Program-made: the position numbers and the translations under genes
Assembly (NCBI GenBank): GCA_949128015.1
Contig: CASBRC010000340.1
Coordinates: 1 to 7,645, forward strand
DNA length: 7,645 nucleotides
Reading direction: 5' to 3'
Origin: Synechococcales cyanobacterium PMM_0003
GTDB taxonomy: Bacteria > Cyanobacteriota > Cyanobacteriia > Pseudanabaenales > Pseudanabaenaceae
The notes under the pieces: generated by a model
Seen by the model: the letters and a program-made list of their open reading frames with translations, nothing else
Told to the model about the DNA's origin: nothing
The model's database searches: none
In this document: in pieces, positions 5,554 through 7,645 of the stretch
Layout: the number at the start of each line of letters is the position of its first letter
How positions within the stretch are numbered: the stretch's first letter is position 1

Positions 5554-6924
5554 ATGTTTTCGATTCGACAAGTTGTTCCCATTGTCCTTAGCATTCAAAT
5601 TACTGTGGCAGTTGGTCTTACAGGATGGATTTCGTTTAATAGTAGTGAACGTGCTGTCCAGAAACTTACTCGTCAACTTTGTGACAATTTAAATTTTCGC
5701 GTTGAGCAGCAAATTAATTCTTATCTAGAGGAGTCGGTACGAATTAATCAGGCGATGACGATTGCTCTTAGCAACGGCAGTCTTAATCCGAATGATATAA
5801 GTCAAGTTCAGAAAGATATATTTAATCGAGTAAGGGAATTAAACACTCAAAACATTTTGTTTTATGGCAATGAAAGTGGAACTATGGTTGGAATCGAACA
5901 TCGCAATAATTCTAACTTTTTGCTACGCATTCGGGAGGATAATAATAGCACCAATCGTCCGACCTATGAACTAAGCGATAATGGCGTGAGGGGCAAGCTA
6001 GTTACAAATGAAGTATACGATCATCGAACTAGACCTTGGTATGTCGCCGCTAAACAGGCTGGTAAAGCGATCTGGAGTTCAATTTTTGTGAGTACTACTG
6101 ATGGAGAGTTAACTACCACCAAAGCCGCCCCAATTTATACTTCTAGTGGAGAGCTTCAGGGCGTTGTGGGCATTAATGTTTCACTGAAACAAATTAAACA
6201 GTTTATGCTGCAAACTCGCCCTTCCGAGAAGTGGAATGTGTTTTTGGTGGAGGGTAATGGCAATCTGGTGGCAACGACTTCTGATGTACCAGTATTTGAA
6301 AAAGATGGTACTAAAATCAAACGATTTGAAGCTTCTCAAAGTAAAGATCCCAAGTTGCAAGATGCAAGTCTGGCAATTCAAAAACAGTTTGGTGGGTTCC
6401 AAAATCTCCAAAATTCACAGGTGATTGAGTTTGAGCTTAATGGCGAAAAATATATTGTTAGTACCCATAAGTTGAATAGAGATTTACAACTAGATTGGTC
6501 GGTCGGAATTATTGTGCCGAAGTCGATTTTTATGGAAGAGATTGATAGCAACAATCGATTTACTCTAGTAATTATTGTGATCATGCTGGGTGTAAACATT
6601 TTGATTGGTTTAGCAATTGCGACATGGTTATTACGTCCGATCAAAAATCTGATGAATGCTGCGAAAGAAATCGAAGAAGAATCTTTTAAACCTGAAGAAT
6701 TAGACTCAGTAGCACAGCGCAATGATGAACTAGGGCAAATGGCGCGAGTATTTCAAGAGATGGGAAGTACGATTGCTGAACGGCAAAATGGGATGAAGAA
6801 CCAACTCAGTAAACTTCGGGAAGAAAAGGATGAAGCCAAGAAAATTGCGATCGCATCGCAAATGGGGCAAACTAATTCATTACAATCAATTCTGAGCCGT
6901 TCTAGAGCTGCTCGCAACAAATAG
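5554..6924 (+). CDS. Membrane Cache-HAMP protein without an output domain
   Basis: This 456-residue protein has the outline of a transmembrane sensor. A first membrane helix (about 7-28, VVPIVLSIQITVAVGLTGWI) is followed by an extracytoplasmic double-Cache-like region (about 30-325) with the typical TRPWYVAAKQAG motif (RPWY at 160-163), WSSIFVSTTDGELTTTKAAP and LQGVVGINVSL. A second helix spans about 337-360. A HAMP domain follows (LLRPIKNL at 359-366; NDELGQMARVFQEM at 390-403). After HAMP only about 44 residues remain, a charged coiled coil (LSKLREEKDEAKKIA) with a basic end (SRSRAARNK). No histidine kinase, cyclase, GGDEF, phosphatase or methyl-accepting domain is present, and the stop is followed at once by the next gene's ribosome binding site, so truncation is unlikely. 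AAGG (5540-5543) lies 10 bases before the ATG. Cache domains usually bind small molecules in the periplasm. Its place among CIS genes suggests a membrane receptor or anchor for the particle; this is inference. Confidence 0.8.
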   Translation: MFSIRQVVPIVLSIQITVAVGLTGWISFNSSERAVQKLTRQLCDNLNFRVEQQINSYLEESVRINQAMTIALSNGSLNPNDISQVQKDIFNRVRELNTQNILFYGNESGTMVGIEHRNNSNFLLRIREDNNSTNRPTYELSDNGVRGKLVTNEVYDHRTRPWYVAAKQAGKAIWSSIFVSTTDGELTTTKAAPIYTSSGELQGVVGINVSLKQIKQFMLQTRPSEKWNVFLVEGNGNLVATTSDVPVFEKDGTKIKRFEASQSKDPKLQDASLAIQKQFGGFQNLQNSQVIEFELNGEKYIVSTHKLNRDLQLDWSVGIIVPKSIFMEEIDSNNRFTLVIIVIMLGVNILIGLAIATWLLRPIKNLMNAAKEIEEESFKPEELDSVAQRNDELGQMARVFQEMGSTIAERQNGMKNQLSKLREEKDEAKKIAIASQMGQTNSLQSILSRSRAARNK

Positions 6925-6927
6925 GAG
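6923..6927 (+). promoter_or_regulatory. Ribosome binding site overlapping the previous stop codon
   Basis: AGGAG at 6923-6927 shares bases with the TAG stop (6922-6924) of the Cache-HAMP gene and lies 10 bases before the ATG at 6938. It is the strongest Shine-Dalgarno sequence in the window. It fixes the start of the last gene and implies translational coupling between the two. Confidence 0.7.
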
Positions 6928-6937
6928 AACAGAGTCG

Positions 6938-7645
6938 ATGTCAGTAAATCAGATCGGTTTAGAAATACCTCAAAAAGAACTAAACTTTAAAATCGGTTCG
7001 GGGAAAAATTCGTTTCCTGTAGTTGTCATTAATGATAGTAATCAGTTCTCTAGTTTCCAAATTGAACTAATTGCCGCAGGCGCAGATATCAAAGAGGTTG
7101 GCTATGAGTGGTATACGATTTCCCCCGATGTAAGTGTCAAGATTCCGCCCGGGGATTTAGTCGAGTTTATCGTTTCGATTATTGAAACCCCGATCGCAGG
7201 TTTCACAGGAATTATGAATATTACAGTGCGGGCTTTTTCGATCGAACTGCGCGAAGAGAATCGCGAAGTATTACGGATCAATCTCCGAGAAGGAGCAGGG
7301 CGATCAATCTTAAAAGCCGAAATACCTGTCCAGAAGCTCCAAGCGATGCCCCTAGACGATCTAGAAATTCCCATTTTAATCGGCAATCCTAGTCAACAAA
7401 ATACAAATGTCAGCTTAACTTGTCGTGGTTTACCAGATTCATGGTTTCCTAAGGGTAATACACAGCAGTTTGCCGTCAAGGCAGGAGCGCAGTTTCGAGC
7501 AGCATTTATCTGTATTTTACCCTTCGATGATGATGCGATCGCCAAGTCTTATCCATTTACCATCGATATTTCGCATACCAATGGTTTACCTTCGCAATTG
7601 TCATCTAGCTTAGAAGTATTGCCCAAAGGTGCTTTAACAGTTGTC
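6938..7645 (+). CDS. Tandem beta-sandwich (Ig-like, NEW3-type) protein, partial at the right edge
   Basis: An open frame of 236 codons runs from ATG 6938 to the window end without a stop. The protein starts MSVNQIGLEIPQKELNFKIG, has no signal peptide, and is made of strand-rich repeats. The first domain (about 10-115) holds PVVVINDSN, WYTISPDVSVKIPPGDLVEF and GFTGIMNITVRAF. The second (about 125-225) has the family pattern 'NPS...V.L...GLP..W' (N150, P151, W169), a long strand and SYPFTIDI (204-211). A further repeat may begin at LEVLPKGALTV. Such modules occur in cyanobacterial proteins of the Ig-like/NEW3 kind and serve as spacers or binding surfaces. The gene is 13 bases behind the Cache-HAMP gene with a strong AGGAG site, so the two are coupled. 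The second domain resembles the N-terminal domain of the tail protein at 2869-3948. A structural or cargo-docking part of the CIS is likely, but the function is not established. Confidence 0.75.
   Translation, partial: MSVNQIGLEIPQKELNFKIGSGKNSFPVVVINDSNQFSSFQIELIAAGADIKEVGYEWYTISPDVSVKIPPGDLVEFIVSIIETPIAGFTGIMNITVRAFSIELREENREVLRINLREGAGRSILKAEIPVQKLQAMPLDDLEIPILIGNPSQQNTNVSLTCRGLPDSWFPKGNTQQFAVKAGAQFRAAFICILPFDDDAIAKSYPFTIDISHTNGLPSQLSSSLEVLPKGALTVV

Noticed and set aside
6181..6722. Three alternative frames (two minus, one plus) within the Cache-HAMP gene
   Set aside because: The main frame has conserved Cache and HAMP motifs across this stretch, whereas the alternatives show none.
5554..6924. 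Chemoreceptor (methyl-accepting) or histidine kinase annotation for the Cache-HAMP protein
   Set aside because: After HAMP only about 44 residues remain; no MCP hairpin tip motif and no H-box or ATP-binding motifs are present.
7102..7613. A minus-strand frame (7102-7386) and a plus-strand frame (7425-7613) at the right edge
   Set aside because: Both overlap the 236-codon frame from 6938, which has a strong ribosome binding site and repeated beta-sandwich patterns.

Overview
The window looks like chromosomal DNA of a filamentous-type cyanobacterium. The octamer GCGATCGC (HIP1), over-represented in many cyanobacteria, occurs 11 times in 7.6 kb, mostly inside genes. The DNA is moderately AT-rich. 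A hairpin with a GCGC-TTC-GCGC core recalls the repeats of Pseudanabaena-like genomes, but the genus is only a guess.

Layout. Positions 1-286 (minus strand) hold a type II toxin-antitoxin pair: a complete 76-residue antitoxin and the first 19 codons of its toxin, joined by an ATGA overlap and cut by the window edge. Positions 287-630 are non-coding. They contain a 134-bp MITE-like element with 23-bp terminal inverted repeats (381-514) and then the probable promoter region of the plus-strand genes.

From 631 to the right edge, five plus-strand genes run in one direction with gaps of 24, 63, 111 and 13 bases. The first two are baseplate genes of a contractile injection system (CIS, phage-tail-like): a large J-like baseplate wedge protein and a tail/baseplate protein with an N-terminal beta-sandwich. 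The third fuses a tail-associated N-terminal module to a DUF4159-like (glutamine-amidotransferase-like fold) domain. The fourth is a membrane protein with an extracytoplasmic Cache sensor domain, a HAMP domain and a short coiled coil, but no kinase, cyclase or methyl-accepting output domain. The fifth is incomplete: a tandem beta-sandwich protein whose second domain resembles the extra domain of the second gene.

How they may work together. The first two genes build the wedge that opens and triggers contraction of the sheath. No sheath, tube, spike, fibre or ATPase gene lies in the window; these are expected outside it. The Cache-HAMP protein has two membrane spans, so it is the obvious candidate for attaching the particle to a membrane or passing a signal to it. 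Cyanobacterial CIS anchored to thylakoid membranes have been described (in Anabaena), which makes this reading plausible, but the link is inferred from gene order. The DUF4159-like protein and the beta-sandwich proteins would be lineage-specific baseplate accessories. Two palindromes, one overlapping the stop codon of the second gene and one ahead of the Cache gene, may modulate expression within the cluster.
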